Part shown: positions 7,985 to 16,952 of the stretch, one piece after another
Layout of the letters: each line of letters begins with the position of its first letter
Position numbering within the stretch: position 1 is the stretch's first letter
Assembly: GCA_965238125.1 (NCBI GenBank)
Contig: OZ250179.1
Coordinates: 6,076,001-6,140,000, forward strand
Direction of reading: 5' to 3'
Source: UBA6623 sp965238125
GTDB taxonomy: Bacteria > Acidobacteriota > Terriglobia > Bryobacterales > UBA6623
DNA: 64,000 nucleotides
Made by a program: the position numbers and the translations under genes
Notes under the pieces: model-generated
What the model was told of the DNA's origin: nothing
What the model saw: the letters and a program-made list of their open reading frames with translations, nothing else
Databases searched by the model: none

Positions 7985-9160
7985 TCAGCAACCGGCTTCG
8001 CCCGCGAGATAGTCCAGCGCCGCCTGCACCCCACCGGGAGAAAAAGGAACGCCGGCGCCGGCGAGCCCCATCTCGACCGCACCCAGCGTGCCGACGAGCA
8101 TCGCTTCGTTGAAATCACCCAAGTGGCCGATGCGGAAGACGCGGCCTTTCAGCTTCCCGAGACCCGCCCCCAAGGCGACGTTATAGCGTTCCAGAACCAG
8201 TCGCCTGTAGGCGTCGGCGTCATGACCCTCGGGCACGAAAAGCGCGGTGAGCGAATCGCTATACTCCTTCGGGTCGGCGCACACCATCTCAAGCCCCCAA
8301 GCACGCGCGGCCCGGCGGGTCGCCTCGGCAAGCCGGCGGTGACGAGCGAAGACCTCGTCAAGCCCTTCCTCGGCCAGCATGCGAAGCGCCTCCCGCAGCC
8401 CGAACAGCAAGTTGGTCGCCGGCGTATAGGGAAAATAATCCGCCTGGTTCGTGGCCAAAATCGCTTCCCAATTCCAATATGATTTCGGCAGGCCCGCCGA
8501 CTTGGCGGCCGCAAGCGCCTTTTCGCTGACAGCGTTGAACGCGAGGCCGGGCGGCAACATCAAGCCTTTTTGCGAACCGCAGATCGTGACGTCCACGCCC
8601 CATTCGTCATGACGCAGGTCGATACAACCCAGCGACGAGATCGCGTCGACAAACAGCAGCGCCGAGTGTCCGGCAAGGTCGATCGCGCGGCGAACTTCCG
8701 CAATGTCGCTCGTCACCCCGGTCGAAGTTTCGTTGTGAACCGCCAGCACCGCGCGGATCTTCCCCTCCCGGTCGTCGCGAAGTTTCGTCTCGACCACGGC
8801 CGGGTCCACACCCCGCCGCCAATCGGTCTCGACGAAGTCGACCTCGAGCCCAAGCTCCATCGCCATATTCCGCCAAGCCGCAGCGAATTGCCCGGTCTCA
8901 AACGCCAGCACCTTGTCGCCCGCCGAAAGCGTGTTCACAAATGCGGCTTCCCAAGCCCCCGAACCCGAGCCCGGGAACACGACCACGGGGTTGCGCGTCT
9001 TGAAAACGTCCTTGAGCCCGGCGAGGATCTCGCGGGTCATGTCCTCGAACTCCGGGCCGCGGTGGTCGATCGTCGGCGCCGACATGGCGCGTAGAATCCG
9101 CTCCGGGATGTTCGTCGGGCCGGGGATTTGCAGAAAGTGACGTCCGGGTTGTCTGGGCAT
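7985..9160 (-). CDS. Serine--glyoxylate aminotransferase (class V, PLP-dependent)
   Basis: A fold-type I PLP enzyme of 391 residues in the serine-glyoxylate/alanine-glyoxylate aminotransferase group. Visible blocks are LQIPGPTNIPERILRAMSAPTIDHRGPEF (N-terminal family signature), FPGSGSGAWEAAFVNTLSAGDKVL, VLAVHNETSTGV, LLFVDAISSLG (the Asp contacts the PLP pyridine nitrogen) and GSQKGLMLPPGL, where the Lys forms the Schiff base; this last motif is typical of serine-glyoxylate enzymes. The reaction gives hydroxypyruvate and glycine and is used in the serine cycle and photorespiration-like routes. A TTG start 18 bases upstream is possible, but the ATG at 9160 fits the family better. It seems to be a single-gene unit. 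Confidence 0.9.
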   Translation of the reverse strand: MPRQPGRHFLQIPGPTNIPERILRAMSAPTIDHRGPEFEDMTREILAGLKDVFKTRNPVVVFPGSGSGAWEAAFVNTLSAGDKVLAFETGQFAAAWRNMAMELGLEVDFVETDWRRGVDPAVVETKLRDDREGKIRAVLAVHNETSTGVTSDIAEVRRAIDLAGHSALLFVDAISSLGCIDLRHDEWGVDVTICGSQKGLMLPPGLAFNAVSEKALAAAKSAGLPKSYWNWEAILATNQADYFPYTPATNLLFGLREALRMLAEEGLDEVFARHRRLAEATRRAARAWGLEMVCADPKEYSDSLTALFVPEGHDADAYRRLVLERYNVALGAGLGKLKGRVFRIGHLGDFNEAMLVGTLGAVEMGLAGAGVPFSPGGVQAALDYLAGEAGC

Positions 9161-9204
9161 GTCTTTCGAATCTAGCAACTTCAGGAGCGGCGCGCCCGGC
9201 CGGT

Positions 9205-11103
9205 TTATCCCGCGCGATCACCATCGACGGAGCGTCTCTTCGCGGCTGAAAACTCTTCGGTCTTGACGATACCTTCTCCTTCGCGGATGTGGATCAGGCG
9301 GTCGGCTTCTACGTTGGGAAACGATTCGGTCTCACCGGTCGGCCAGCGGACTTCGACCAGGTCAACCCGCGTCGCCGACCCCAGCCCGAAATGTAAACGC
9401 AAATCGCTTTGCGAGTAATAGCTCGTCCCGCTCATGACCTCGTCGATCTGAACCTGGTCGTCGCTGGTCGTCACGCTCACGCGAGCCCCGATCGCCGAAC
9501 GGTTCGAACGCACCCCGATGCACTTGACCAGCAACCAATGGTTCGCCGTCTCGGTTTCGTTGTGAAGCAGCGACGGCGGCGCATCGATATTGTTGACCAC
9601 GACATCGACCCGCCCGTCATTGTCGAAATCGCCGAAGGCGCAGCCGCGGCTCACGTAGAGCCCGGTGATGCCCGGACCCGCTTTCTTCGACACGTCGCGG
9701 AAGCGGCCATTGCCGCGGTTCCAATAGAGAACCTTGCGTTGCTTGTAGGTGATGTAGATCTTTTTGTCGGCGATCGCGGGATAGACATGGCCGTTGGCCA
9801 GAAAGATGTCTTCCCTCCCGTCGTTGTCGAGGTCGAAAAAGCCCGCCCCGAAGCCAAGGTATTTCGTATTGACGCCCAGCCCGGCCCGCAGGCCGGCGTC
9901 GTGGAAGCTGCCGTCGCCGTTGTTCTGGTAGAGCGTCGTGATTTGATCGGAAAAATTCGTCCGGACAATGTCGAACCAGCCGTCGCCGTTGTAATCGGCC
10001 ACTCCGACCCCCATGCCCGACAGCGCCACGCCGTTTTCATCGAAAGCGCAGCCGGCTTCGACCGCCGACTCGGTGAACGTCCCGCCGCGGTTGTTGCGAT
10101 AAAGCAGGCTGGCGGCGGAATCGGCGGCGACATAGATGTCCGGCCAACCGTCATTGTCGAAATCGGCGGCGGCGGCGCCCATGCCGTAGGAGCCCCTGGG
10201 CCGCCAGTTCTTCTTGACGAAGGCCGGCTCGGCGAATCCGCGAGGGTTGGCGACGCCTGCGGCTTCCGACACGTCCTCAAACGTACCGTCACCCTTGTTG
10301 TGATAGAGGATGTTCGTCCCGCCGCCATAGCCCCCCGGCCCGCAAGCGACGGGAATGTCCATGAACGAACAGTAGTCTTCGCTGCCGGGCGCGGGCGCGA
10401 TCTTCGGGTCGAAGCGGACATAGTTGGCGACAAACAGATCAAGCAACCCGTCGCGGTCGTAGTCGAGAAAACAGCAGGCCGCGCCCCAGCGCGTGCCTTC
10501 GCCCGCGACCCCGGCGGCTTCGGAAACATCGGTAAACGTACCGTCGCCGTTGTTGCGGTAAAGAACGTTCTTGCCCCAATAGGTGACGAACAAGTCGTCG
10601 AAGCCGTCGTTGTCGTAGTCGCCGATGCAACAGCCCTGTCCCCAGCCGCTGCGTGTCAGCCCGGAGTCGCGAGTGACGTCGGTGAACGTTCCGTCGCGGT
10701 TGTTGTGGAAGAGGTAGCTGGTCGGTTCCTTGCCCGCCGGAGTACCCTCGAGCGTGGCGCCGTTAACGAGAAAAATGTCGAGCCAGCCGTCGTGATCGTA
10801 GTCGAAAAAGGCCACCCCGCAGCCCATTTCCTCGAGCAGCAGGTCTTTTTCGGTCACGCCGCCCGAAACGTTGAGGGCCCTGCCGAGCCCTGCTTTCTCG
10901 GCGACGTCAACAAAGCTGACCGCCGGAGGCCCGCCGGAGGCGGCCGAAGCGCGAAACGGGCGGCCGAAGAGCGTTTCCAACCGGCCGAGACCGGTCTTAG
11001 ATCCAAGCCCCGCCAAAACAGCCGACGTCACCCCCGCCCCGCCAACCAGCAACCGCAGGAAGCCGCGGCGGGAAGCGGCGCGCAATCGGGTACCCTCAGC
11101 CAT
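9205..11103 (-). CDS. CRTAC1-family FG-GAP/VCBS repeat protein with ASPIC/UnbV domain
   Basis: A 632-residue exported protein. The N-terminus has a twin-arginine-like signal (SRRGFLRLLVGGAGVTSAVLAGL). It is followed by at least six FG-GAP/VCBS blades, each with a calcium-binding DxDxDGxxD loop (for example FFDYDHDGWLDIFL, IGDYDNDGFDDLFV, FLDYDRDGLLDLFV, AADFDNDGWPDIYV, VADYNGDGWFDIV and FGDFDNDGRVDVVV). This is an integrin-alpha-like propeller. The last ~110 residues match ASPIC/UnbV (ANHWLLVKCIGVRSNRSAIGARVSV ... HFGLG). The family is abundant in Acidobacteria, Planctomycetes and Verrucomicrobia and is presumed to bind ligands or surfaces outside the cell; no reaction is established. The gene is single. 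Confidence 0.92.
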   Translation of the reverse strand: MAEGTRLRAASRRGFLRLLVGGAGVTSAVLAGLGSKTGLGRLETLFGRPFRASAASGGPPAVSFVDVAEKAGLGRALNVSGGVTEKDLLLEEMGCGVAFFDYDHDGWLDIFLVNGATLEGTPAGKEPTSYLFHNNRDGTFTDVTRDSGLTRSGWGQGCCIGDYDNDGFDDLFVTYWGKNVLYRNNGDGTFTDVSEAAGVAGEGTRWGAACCFLDYDRDGLLDLFVANYVRFDPKIAPAPGSEDYCSFMDIPVACGPGGYGGGTNILYHNKGDGTFEDVSEAAGVANPRGFAEPAFVKKNWRPRGSYGMGAAAADFDNDGWPDIYVAADSAASLLYRNNRGGTFTESAVEAGCAFDENGVALSGMGVGVADYNGDGWFDIVRTNFSDQITTLYQNNGDGSFHDAGLRAGLGVNTKYLGFGAGFFDLDNDGREDIFLANGHVYPAIADKKIYITYKQRKVLYWNRGNGRFRDVSKKAGPGITGLYVSRGCAFGDFDNDGRVDVVVNNIDAPPSLLHNETETANHWLLVKCIGVRSNRSAIGARVSVTTSDDQVQIDEVMSGTSYYSQSDLRLHFGLGSATRVDLVEVRWPTGETESFPNVEADRLIHIREGEGIVKTEEFSAAKRRSVDGDRAG

Positions 11104-11543
11104 CGTTTCATTATGGCTGGCGGCGAGCCGCGGACGGGGGTTACAGCCGCGTCAGCGATGCGAGCCCGCTTCCCGACCTTCTCGTTTCAGGCTTTGGCCC
11201 TGGGCGCACACTTCGGTAGTGACAAACACTCGTGTTTGTCCTAGCCCGCAGTTGAGACAAGCTCTCAGCTTGTCTCGGCTCGGTGCGCCCCATACCAAAT
11301 TCCAGATCAGAACTCGGTCGCCTACGGTTATGAACCAGACTGCGTGGAATCCACAACAAGTTCGACCCGACTCTCATCCCTAGCTCCGAAAGCCCGAGTT
11401 ACCGCAATTAACCGTCAGTTGACCGAGCTCGCCATATTTGGTCGCACATCCATCGGCCTTGGTTCTGAGTTCGCTGACTCGATACGAGGGCCGCGCGGCC
11501 GTTGCGGAGAAGCAGGGCCGCCGTTGCGCGACAGACCGGACGT
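11104..11543. other. Intergenic region with a twin-palindrome repeat, no gene seen
   Basis: 440 bases between the divergent-end neighbours. The only structure I see is the repeat at 11221-11280. The other open frames are short and lack family resemblance. Confidence 0.6.
11221..11280. repeat. Twin-palindrome repeat (family C), copy 1
   Basis: Two adjacent stem-loops: 11221-11240 (arms GACAAACAC and GTGTTTGTC, 2-base loop) and 11254-11276 (arms GAGACAAGCT and AGCTTGTCTC, 3-base loop). They are joined by CTAGCCCGCAGTT. A related copy with the same spacer and compensated or degenerate stems lies at 18099-18155. The symmetry of both units suggests a bacterial REP-type element. Confidence 0.65.
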
Positions 11544-11963
11544 TTATCGATCAGAGGCAATCTCACCCGCCGCCAAGTTCAGCTGCCAAGAGACGCCGAA
11601 GCGATCGGATACCCACCCGAATTTTCGACTGAAAGGATATCCGTCGAGCGGCATCAAGACTTCTCCGTCGGCTGCGAGGTGCTCGAACAGGTGATCGATT
11701 TCCGCTTCGCTCTCGCAGTCGACAAAGAGCGAGATCGAGGGGGTAAACGTGAACCCGTGCTCCACGGGACTGTCGATACAGAGGAAGTCTTGGCCATTGA
11801 GCACAAAACCCGCCTCTTTCACAGAACCTTCGGCACCCGCTTCATCGGGGCCGTATCTTTCGATTTCACCGATGTGGGCATCGTTAAACAAAGAGACGTA
11901 GAAATTCAGCGCCTCCTCAGCTCGACCGTCGAACATCAGGAATGGCGTGATCTTTGGGCTCAT
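11544..11963 (-). CDS. VOC-superfamily (PhnB-like) protein
   Basis: A 139-residue protein starting MSPKITPFLMFDGRAEEALNFYVSLF, the canonical opening of PhnB/3-demethylubiquinone-methyltransferase-like VOC proteins. It continues with VLNGQDFLCIDSP, SISLFVDCESEAEIDHLFEHL, and ends with GYPFSRKFGWVSDRFGVSWQLNL, where the conserved DRFGVSWQ loop is intact. VOC proteins of this subgroup are small dimeric metalloenzymes or ligand binders; the substrate is unknown. Its ATG overlaps the stop codon of the large TPR gene (ATGA), so the two are co-translated. The pairing is unexpected functionally. Confidence 0.85.
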   Translation of the reverse strand: MSPKITPFLMFDGRAEEALNFYVSLFNDAHIGEIERYGPDEAGAEGSVKEAGFVLNGQDFLCIDSPVEHGFTFTPSISLFVDCESEAEIDHLFEHLAADGEVLMPLDGYPFSRKFGWVSDRFGVSWQLNLAAGEIASDR

Positions 11964-14900
11964 TGGGTGGGGTTCCCCCCCGCCTTCGCCGAGCGCCGCT
12001 TACTTTCGAGTGCAGCCGCCTCGTCCTCCAGCTGCTTGAAGACATCGAGCGACCGGCGGCTCTTCCCCTCTTCTCCCAGCCGACGGTAGAGCAACCCCAG
12101 CACGTAGTGGTAGCGCGAGATGCGCGCATTCAGCGCGATGGCTTTCTCAAGCACTTCGACCGCCTCGGTCCATCGCTTGAGAGCCCTGAGCGCCTTGGCC
12201 TGCTGAAAATACGCCATATGCGAATCCGCGTCGATCGCAAGAGCCTTTTCGGCTCGCTCCAGCGCCTGCTCGGGCTGGTTCATGCGATTGTAGTAAGCCC
12301 CGAGGTTGACGTAGGGTGCGACGAAATCACCGCCGCGCTGATCGTTGAGGGCGATCGCTTTGTGGTATTGATCGAGCGCTTCCGGGTCTTCCCCCATCGA
12401 CTCCAACGCGAAGCCCAAAGCGTTGCGCGCTTCCATGTAATCGGGGTCGAGGCGGATCGCCTCTTCAAAAGCCGAGCGGGCTTCGGGGAAATTGTCTTGC
12501 GCGGAAAACACTTTGCCTAGGTTGTAGCGGATTTCCGGCGACTCGGGCTTGAGGCGCGCGGCGAACTGAAATTCAACGCGCGCGCGATCGTAGCTGCCGA
12601 TGATCATCAAATTCCGCCCCAGCATCTTGTGGGCTTCGGCGTTGTTGAGGTCGAGTCGCAGCGACTTTGCCAGCGCCTGGATCGACTCGCCGATTTTTTG
12701 CTGTCCGAAATAGGCGTAGCCGAGCGCGTAATAACCCCACGACGAACTCGGATTGCGCCCCACATAGGCCAGCGCCAGCGTCGTCGCCTGGACGTATTCG
12801 CCCTGCCGGATCGCGGTTTCAATGCGCCCCCGATCCCCCGCGTCAGCGGACGCCGCGGCGGTCGGATCAAAGACGTACGTCCCGCCCGCAAGGAAGGTGT
12901 CTTGGGGACCCGCGGCCAACGCCGCCGTCGAGGCCGGCTCAGGGCGAAGGCCGTCGAGAGCGTTTCGCGCGGCCTTCAAGTCGGCGTCCAACTCCAGAGC
13001 TTTTTCCAAAGCCCGCACCGCCCCGCGACGGTCTTGCTCATCGGCAAGCGCCAGCCCCAAGTGCATTTGCGCCTCCGCCGAGGAGGGACGTAGACGCACG
13101 GCGTTCTCTAGAGCCACGATAGCCGCGCGGGAATCGCCGGTGCGACGCCGCGCTCTACCCAGCGCTAGAGCAGCCTCGAAGGAATCGGGCTCAAGCTCCA
13201 ACGCTTTCTCGAAATGCCCGATCGCCTCTCCAAGCTCGCCCCGCCGCGCCAGCGCATCTCCCAGATAGCGATAAGCCTCCGCAAACTCGGGCTGCAGACG
13301 AATGACCCGTCGGAAGCTGTCGATCGCCAACTCCGTTTCCCCTCGTTCAAGAGCGGCTCGGGCCTCGTCGAATCCCGACGAGGCGGTCTCGACCTTCTCC
13401 GTCGTCGAGATGCTTTCACGCGCTTTCGCCAACTCCACCCGCGCTTCGTCGCGACGGCCCGCTCGCACCAGCGCCTGACCGAGTTGATACCGCGCATTCC
13501 CGAGATCAGGATCGAGTTCGAGAGACCGCCGCAGGTGGGTCACCGCGTTTTCGCCGTCGCCGTCGCTCAGCAGCAGTTTCCCAAGCTCGAAATGAGCCTC
13601 GGCAAACCGTGGATTGAGGGACAGAACCTTCTCCAGCGCGGCTTTGCGCTCGGCCGCCCGCCCCGCACTCTCGTATGCTTTCGCCAGGTTGTAATGGGCG
13701 CGGGCGAAATCGGGCTTGAGCTCGACAGCCGATAGTAAACTCTCGATCGCCCCCTCGGCGTCTTCGTCGATCAAGGCCGCGCCCAAGTTCGAAAGAGCAT
13801 CCACATAGTCGGGCCGCAAGCGCAGAGCTTCCCGAAAAGCCGCCACCGCCTCCTCGGTCTTCCCTCCGATTTGCGTGTAGACGAGTCCGACATTATTGTG
13901 GGCCTCGGCAAAGTCGGGACGTAAGCGGACGGCCTCGTCAAAAGCCCGCAGCACTTGTTGCGGCTCCGCTCCGCTCTTGCCCAAAAGCCGCCCAAGCAGG
14001 TTGTGAGCATCGGCGCGGTCGGGCTGTTGCGACAGCACCCGCCGCAACTGAGCCAAGGCACGGTCGAGCTTCGGCAACGGACGCGCCGGGTCAGGCAAAT
14101 TCAACGCCGCTTCCAGTTGTCCGATGCCGAGATCGACGCGTCCGGCCTTGAGAAACAGCGTTCCCAAATCGACATAGGGCGCGGGCAGTTTCCGATTGAG
14201 CGCCACCGCCCTCTGGAGCGATCGCCGCGCCAGGTCGACCCGGCCCAGCTCCGAAAACGCCATGCCGAGAAAGGCGTGAGTTTCCGCGGCTGAGGGGTCG
14301 AGACGGACCGAATCCTCAAGCGCACTCACCGCCTCCAGGCGGCGACCGCCGTACCAAAGCGCGGCGCCCTGGTTGTATCGGAAGTCAGACCGTCTCGGGG
14401 CCGCCGCGACCGCTTGCGCGAAATGCGAAAGCGCCGACTCGATCTCTCCCTCACGACTCAAGATGAGGCCCAACAAATCGTGCGCCGGTCCGAAACCGGA
14501 ATCAGCATCGATCGCTTGCGTCAGCTGGTCCTTGGCGGCCTTGAGGTCCTGTCGGCCGAAAGCCTCGCGAGCCAATTCAAAATCAGCTTGCGCGGGCGAG
14601 GCGGCCTCGGGCGGAAAGCGCTTTTGCCGCTGCCGTGCCGCCGACTGCTTCAGCGTCGAGCCGAGCCCGTAATACGCATCGAGGAATTCCGGATTCAGCC
14701 CAAGCGCGTCTTCATAACCGCTAGCCGCCTCATCCAGCCGGCCCATCTGCCGCAGCGTCCGTGCCCGCTGGTAGTGGACGTCCGGTTGATTCGGGAACTT
14801 CCCGCGTAGAACGTCGAAATGTGGAAGCGCGTCCTCGGCGTCACCGCGCGAGCGAAGCGCCACGGCAAGGTTCAGACGAACCTGCGTGTTCTCCGGCTGA

Positions 14901-15595
14901 CGATCGAGAGCGGCCTCGAGCACTTCGACGGCTTCATCATATTCGCCCAACTTGGCCAGCGTGGTGCCCAGATTGTTGTAAGCCCGAATTAAGTCCGGCT
15001 GCTTCTCGATGGCTTGGCGAAACTCCTCGACGGCCTGCGGCAAGTCGCTTTGATCGAGCAGCGCCACGCCCAGCCAATTCCTGTATTCGCCGGATTCGGG
15101 GTGCCGCAGGGTCAGCTCGCAGAACTGCTCGACCGAATCCGCCGCCCGCCCGTTTTGGAGCAGCGTCATGCCCAGCTCGAATCTCGCCTCGGCGTGGTCG
15201 GGTTGCGCCTCGATAGCGCGCCGAAAAGCGTCGAGCGCCTGGTCAACCTTCTCGGTTTGTCGCAGGGCAAGAGCTAAGTTGTAGTGCGCCTCCGCGAACG
15301 CGGGCCGAATTTCGGCGGCTTTGGAAAAGCGTGTGATCGCGGTCGCAACGTCTCCCTTGCGGGCAAGCGCGATGCCGAGAGCCACATGGGCCTCCGGGCT
15401 CTCGGGCCGCAGCTCGAGCAGTTTTTGGAACTCGGCTGCCGCCGTATCGAAGTCCCCTTTTTCGAGCGATTTGACACCCTGGTGGTAGTGCGCCTCGGCA
15501 TTTGCGCTCTGCGCCGGCCCCACCTGAGGCCACGTCACCGAGACTAAAGCGGCCAGAACAAAAAGGCGCAAAGCGGCCCATGTGCGATACGGCAT
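11960..15595 (-). CDS. Very large secreted TPR-repeat protein
   Basis: From ATG 15595 the product is 1211 residues: a signal peptide (MPYRTWAALRLFVLAALVSVTWPQVGPA) followed by about 25-30 tetratricopeptide repeats to the C-terminus, interrupted by a loop around the TFLAGGTYVFDPTAAASADAGD stretch about two-thirds along. The repeats are typical 34-mers (for example AEAHVALGIALARKGDVATAI and AEAHYNLAKAYESAGR). The frame extends upstream to 15700, but the extra 35 residues precede the signal peptide and look spurious. TPR superhelices mediate protein-protein contacts; this one should be periplasmic or extracellular. It overlaps the downstream VOC gene by four bases. No enzymatic domain is visible. 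Confidence 0.88.
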   Translation of the reverse strand: MPYRTWAALRLFVLAALVSVTWPQVGPAQSANAEAHYHQGVKSLEKGDFDTAAAEFQKLLELRPESPEAHVALGIALARKGDVATAITRFSKAAEIRPAFAEAHYNLALALRQTEKVDQALDAFRRAIEAQPDHAEARFELGMTLLQNGRAADSVEQFCELTLRHPESGEYRNWLGVALLDQSDLPQAVEEFRQAIEKQPDLIRAYNNLGTTLAKLGEYDEAVEVLEAALDRQPENTQVRLNLAVALRSRGDAEDALPHFDVLRGKFPNQPDVHYQRARTLRQMGRLDEAASGYEDALGLNPEFLDAYYGLGSTLKQSAARQRQKRFPPEAASPAQADFELAREAFGRQDLKAAKDQLTQAIDADSGFGPAHDLLGLILSREGEIESALSHFAQAVAAAPRRSDFRYNQGAALWYGGRRLEAVSALEDSVRLDPSAAETHAFLGMAFSELGRVDLARRSLQRAVALNRKLPAPYVDLGTLFLKAGRVDLGIGQLEAALNLPDPARPLPKLDRALAQLRRVLSQQPDRADAHNLLGRLLGKSGAEPQQVLRAFDEAVRLRPDFAEAHNNVGLVYTQIGGKTEEAVAAFREALRLRPDYVDALSNLGAALIDEDAEGAIESLLSAVELKPDFARAHYNLAKAYESAGRAAERKAALEKVLSLNPRFAEAHFELGKLLLSDGDGENAVTHLRRSLELDPDLGNARYQLGQALVRAGRRDEARVELAKARESISTTEKVETASSGFDEARAALERGETELAIDSFRRVIRLQPEFAEAYRYLGDALARRGELGEAIGHFEKALELEPDSFEAALALGRARRRTGDSRAAIVALENAVRLRPSSAEAQMHLGLALADEQDRRGAVRALEKALELDADLKAARNALDGLRPEPASTAALAAGPQDTFLAGGTYVFDPTAAASADAGDRGRIETAIRQGEYVQATTLALAYVGRNPSSSWGYYALGYAYFGQQKIGESIQALAKSLRLDLNNAEAHKMLGRNLMIIGSYDRARVEFQFAARLKPESPEIRYNLGKVFSAQDNFPEARSAFEEAIRLDPDYMEARNALGFALESMGEDPEALDQYHKAIALNDQRGGDFVAPYVNLGAYYNRMNQPEQALERAEKALAIDADSHMAYFQQAKALRALKRWTEAVEVLEKAIALNARISRYHYVLGLLYRRLGEEGKSRRSLDVFKQLEDEAAALESKRRSAKAGGNPTQ

Positions 15596-15748
15596 CACGC
15601 AATCGGACGAGCAACTGCAACATATGCCCATCATGTTGATAAAAAGGAGTTTAACCTCAATCGCAGGGTTGATTGTAGCACAGCGGACTGAGCCCGGCAT
15701 CGTCCGAAACAGCGTGAAGGCACGACGTGGCGCGCGCCCCGTTGGCTC

Positions 15749-16324
15749 CTAAGCCAGCCGTGTCAGGACCAGCGTTACCAGCCCGTAGGTCAGTCCCACC
15801 CCAAGCAGCACTCCTCCCACGACTCGCTCCTCGTGATGCTCAAACCATAGGTAGATTCCGGTCCCACCGAGCAGAAGAAGCCCGATCGACGCCAGCAGAG
15901 AAAACGCCGCCCAGGCGTTGGTCGGAGCGAATTCGTGCCAAAACCCGTGATTGACGTGAAGCTGCACGAGCGTTTCGAGCACCCCCCAGCGCCGGATTTC
16001 GATCGTAGCCTCGCTCGTCGAACGCTCATACTCGACCCGGAATTCCGTCCCGGGCCGGAAAATGCGAACGCGAATTGCCTCGGGGGCTTCCTCGATCCCG
16101 GTCACCGTGCCTTTCAGCCCCTCGGTCCGCATCAGGGTTAGAGCCAGCGCTCGCGGAGTTGACGCCGCTTGAGCCGGAACTCGGATCGTGCGCGTGCTCT
16201 GCTCGACCGATTCGGGAAGCCACGGACGATAGATAATCACCAGCGAACTCAGCGCGAAGATCAGCGCCATCACCATGAACAAGAGCCCCAGCGCCAGATG
16301 AACGTTTCTTATGAACTGAAACAT
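15749..16324 (-). CDS. PepSY-associated transmembrane protein (second of a pair)
   Basis: A 191-residue membrane protein. It has an N-terminal helix (LALGLLFMVMALIFALSSLVIIY) with an early His, a soluble region of about 95 residues resembling a PepSY-like fold (VTGIEEAPEAIRVRIFRPGTEFRVEYE), then LHVNHGFWHEF and two C-terminal helices (AAFSLLASIGLLLLGGTGIYLWF and GVLLGVGLTYGLVTLVL). PepSY-TM proteins are often iron-regulated or associated with siderophore and ferric reductase systems. It follows its paralogue by 4 bp, so the two are an operon and may form a heteromer. Confidence 0.75.
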   Translation of the reverse strand: MFQFIRNVHLALGLLFMVMALIFALSSLVIIYRPWLPESVEQSTRTIRVPAQAASTPRALALTLMRTEGLKGTVTGIEEAPEAIRVRIFRPGTEFRVEYERSTSEATIEIRRWGVLETLVQLHVNHGFWHEFAPTNAWAAFSLLASIGLLLLGGTGIYLWFEHHEERVVGGVLLGVGLTYGLVTLVLTRLA

Positions 16325-16328
16325 ACGC

Positions 16329-16919
16329 TCACCGATTCAGAATCCAAAGGAAAACCGAAAGGCTCACAATTGCCGCCGCGCACGCCTGCGCCCAGCGCAA
16401 TCCCGGGCGAGTGACCAACCACATGTAGACGCCCGACAGCGTCATGAACAAGAACGCCCAGGTAGAAAGCTCGTTATAGAAACCCCACAAACGAGCCGAA
16501 AGCGCCGGCGGCCCTCGACGCGAGTGACTCGCATGCATCGACGACAAGAACCCCGCCAGGTCATTCCGGCGGTACCCGATGCGGACAATTCCTTTTTCCT
16601 CCAGGTACGTGAAGTCGCGCCGGCCGTTGGGAGTGTAGGCAAAGAATGCAAGATTCAGGTCGTCGTCACGGTGAACGTTGTAATGCCCCCCGGCAAGCCG
16701 AATGTCCGTGGTTTCGAAGATGCGTTCCGCCAACTCGTTGTCATCGAGGTTCGCCGGGGACCGAAAGGGCATCTCGCGCTCGGAGGAGATCTCCGGCGGG
16801 ACATATCCGCCCGGCGGCGGCAAAAAGACAGCGTGAATACCGGTCACGCCCCACACGACGAACGCCGTAAAAGTCAGAAGACCCGCGTACAGGTGGATCT
16901 TTTTTACCCATTCGTACAT
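16329..16919 (-). CDS. PepSY-associated transmembrane protein (first of a pair)
   Basis: A 196-residue membrane protein starting MYEWVKKIHLYAGLLTFTAFVVWGVTGIHAVF: a first transmembrane helix with the HLYAGL motif common in PepSY_TM proteins. A soluble domain follows (residues about 45-125), then SMHASHSRRGPPALSARLWGFYNELSTWAFLFMTLSGVYMWL and a last helix. The architecture matches the next gene, and the His residues near membrane boundaries could bind haem or metal. A sugar isomerase-like gene lies 33 bp upstream on the same strand and may be part of the transcript. Confidence 0.75.
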   Translation of the reverse strand: MYEWVKKIHLYAGLLTFTAFVVWGVTGIHAVFLPPPGGYVPPEISSEREMPFRSPANLDDNELAERIFETTDIRLAGGHYNVHRDDDLNLAFFAYTPNGRRDFTYLEEKGIVRIGYRRNDLAGFLSSMHASHSRRGPPALSARLWGFYNELSTWAFLFMTLSGVYMWLVTRPGLRWAQACAAAIVSLSVFLWILNR

Positions 16920-16952
16920 GGTCTGTGGTGAGCCTGGCGGCTCGGCCGCAGC

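Noticed and set aside
9409..11244. 611-codon open frame opposite the FG-GAP/ASPIC gene
   Set aside because: High GC makes long antisense frames; its Val/Ala/Asp-rich, repeat-like sequence mirrors the VCBS repeats on the other strand, where all domain motifs are found.
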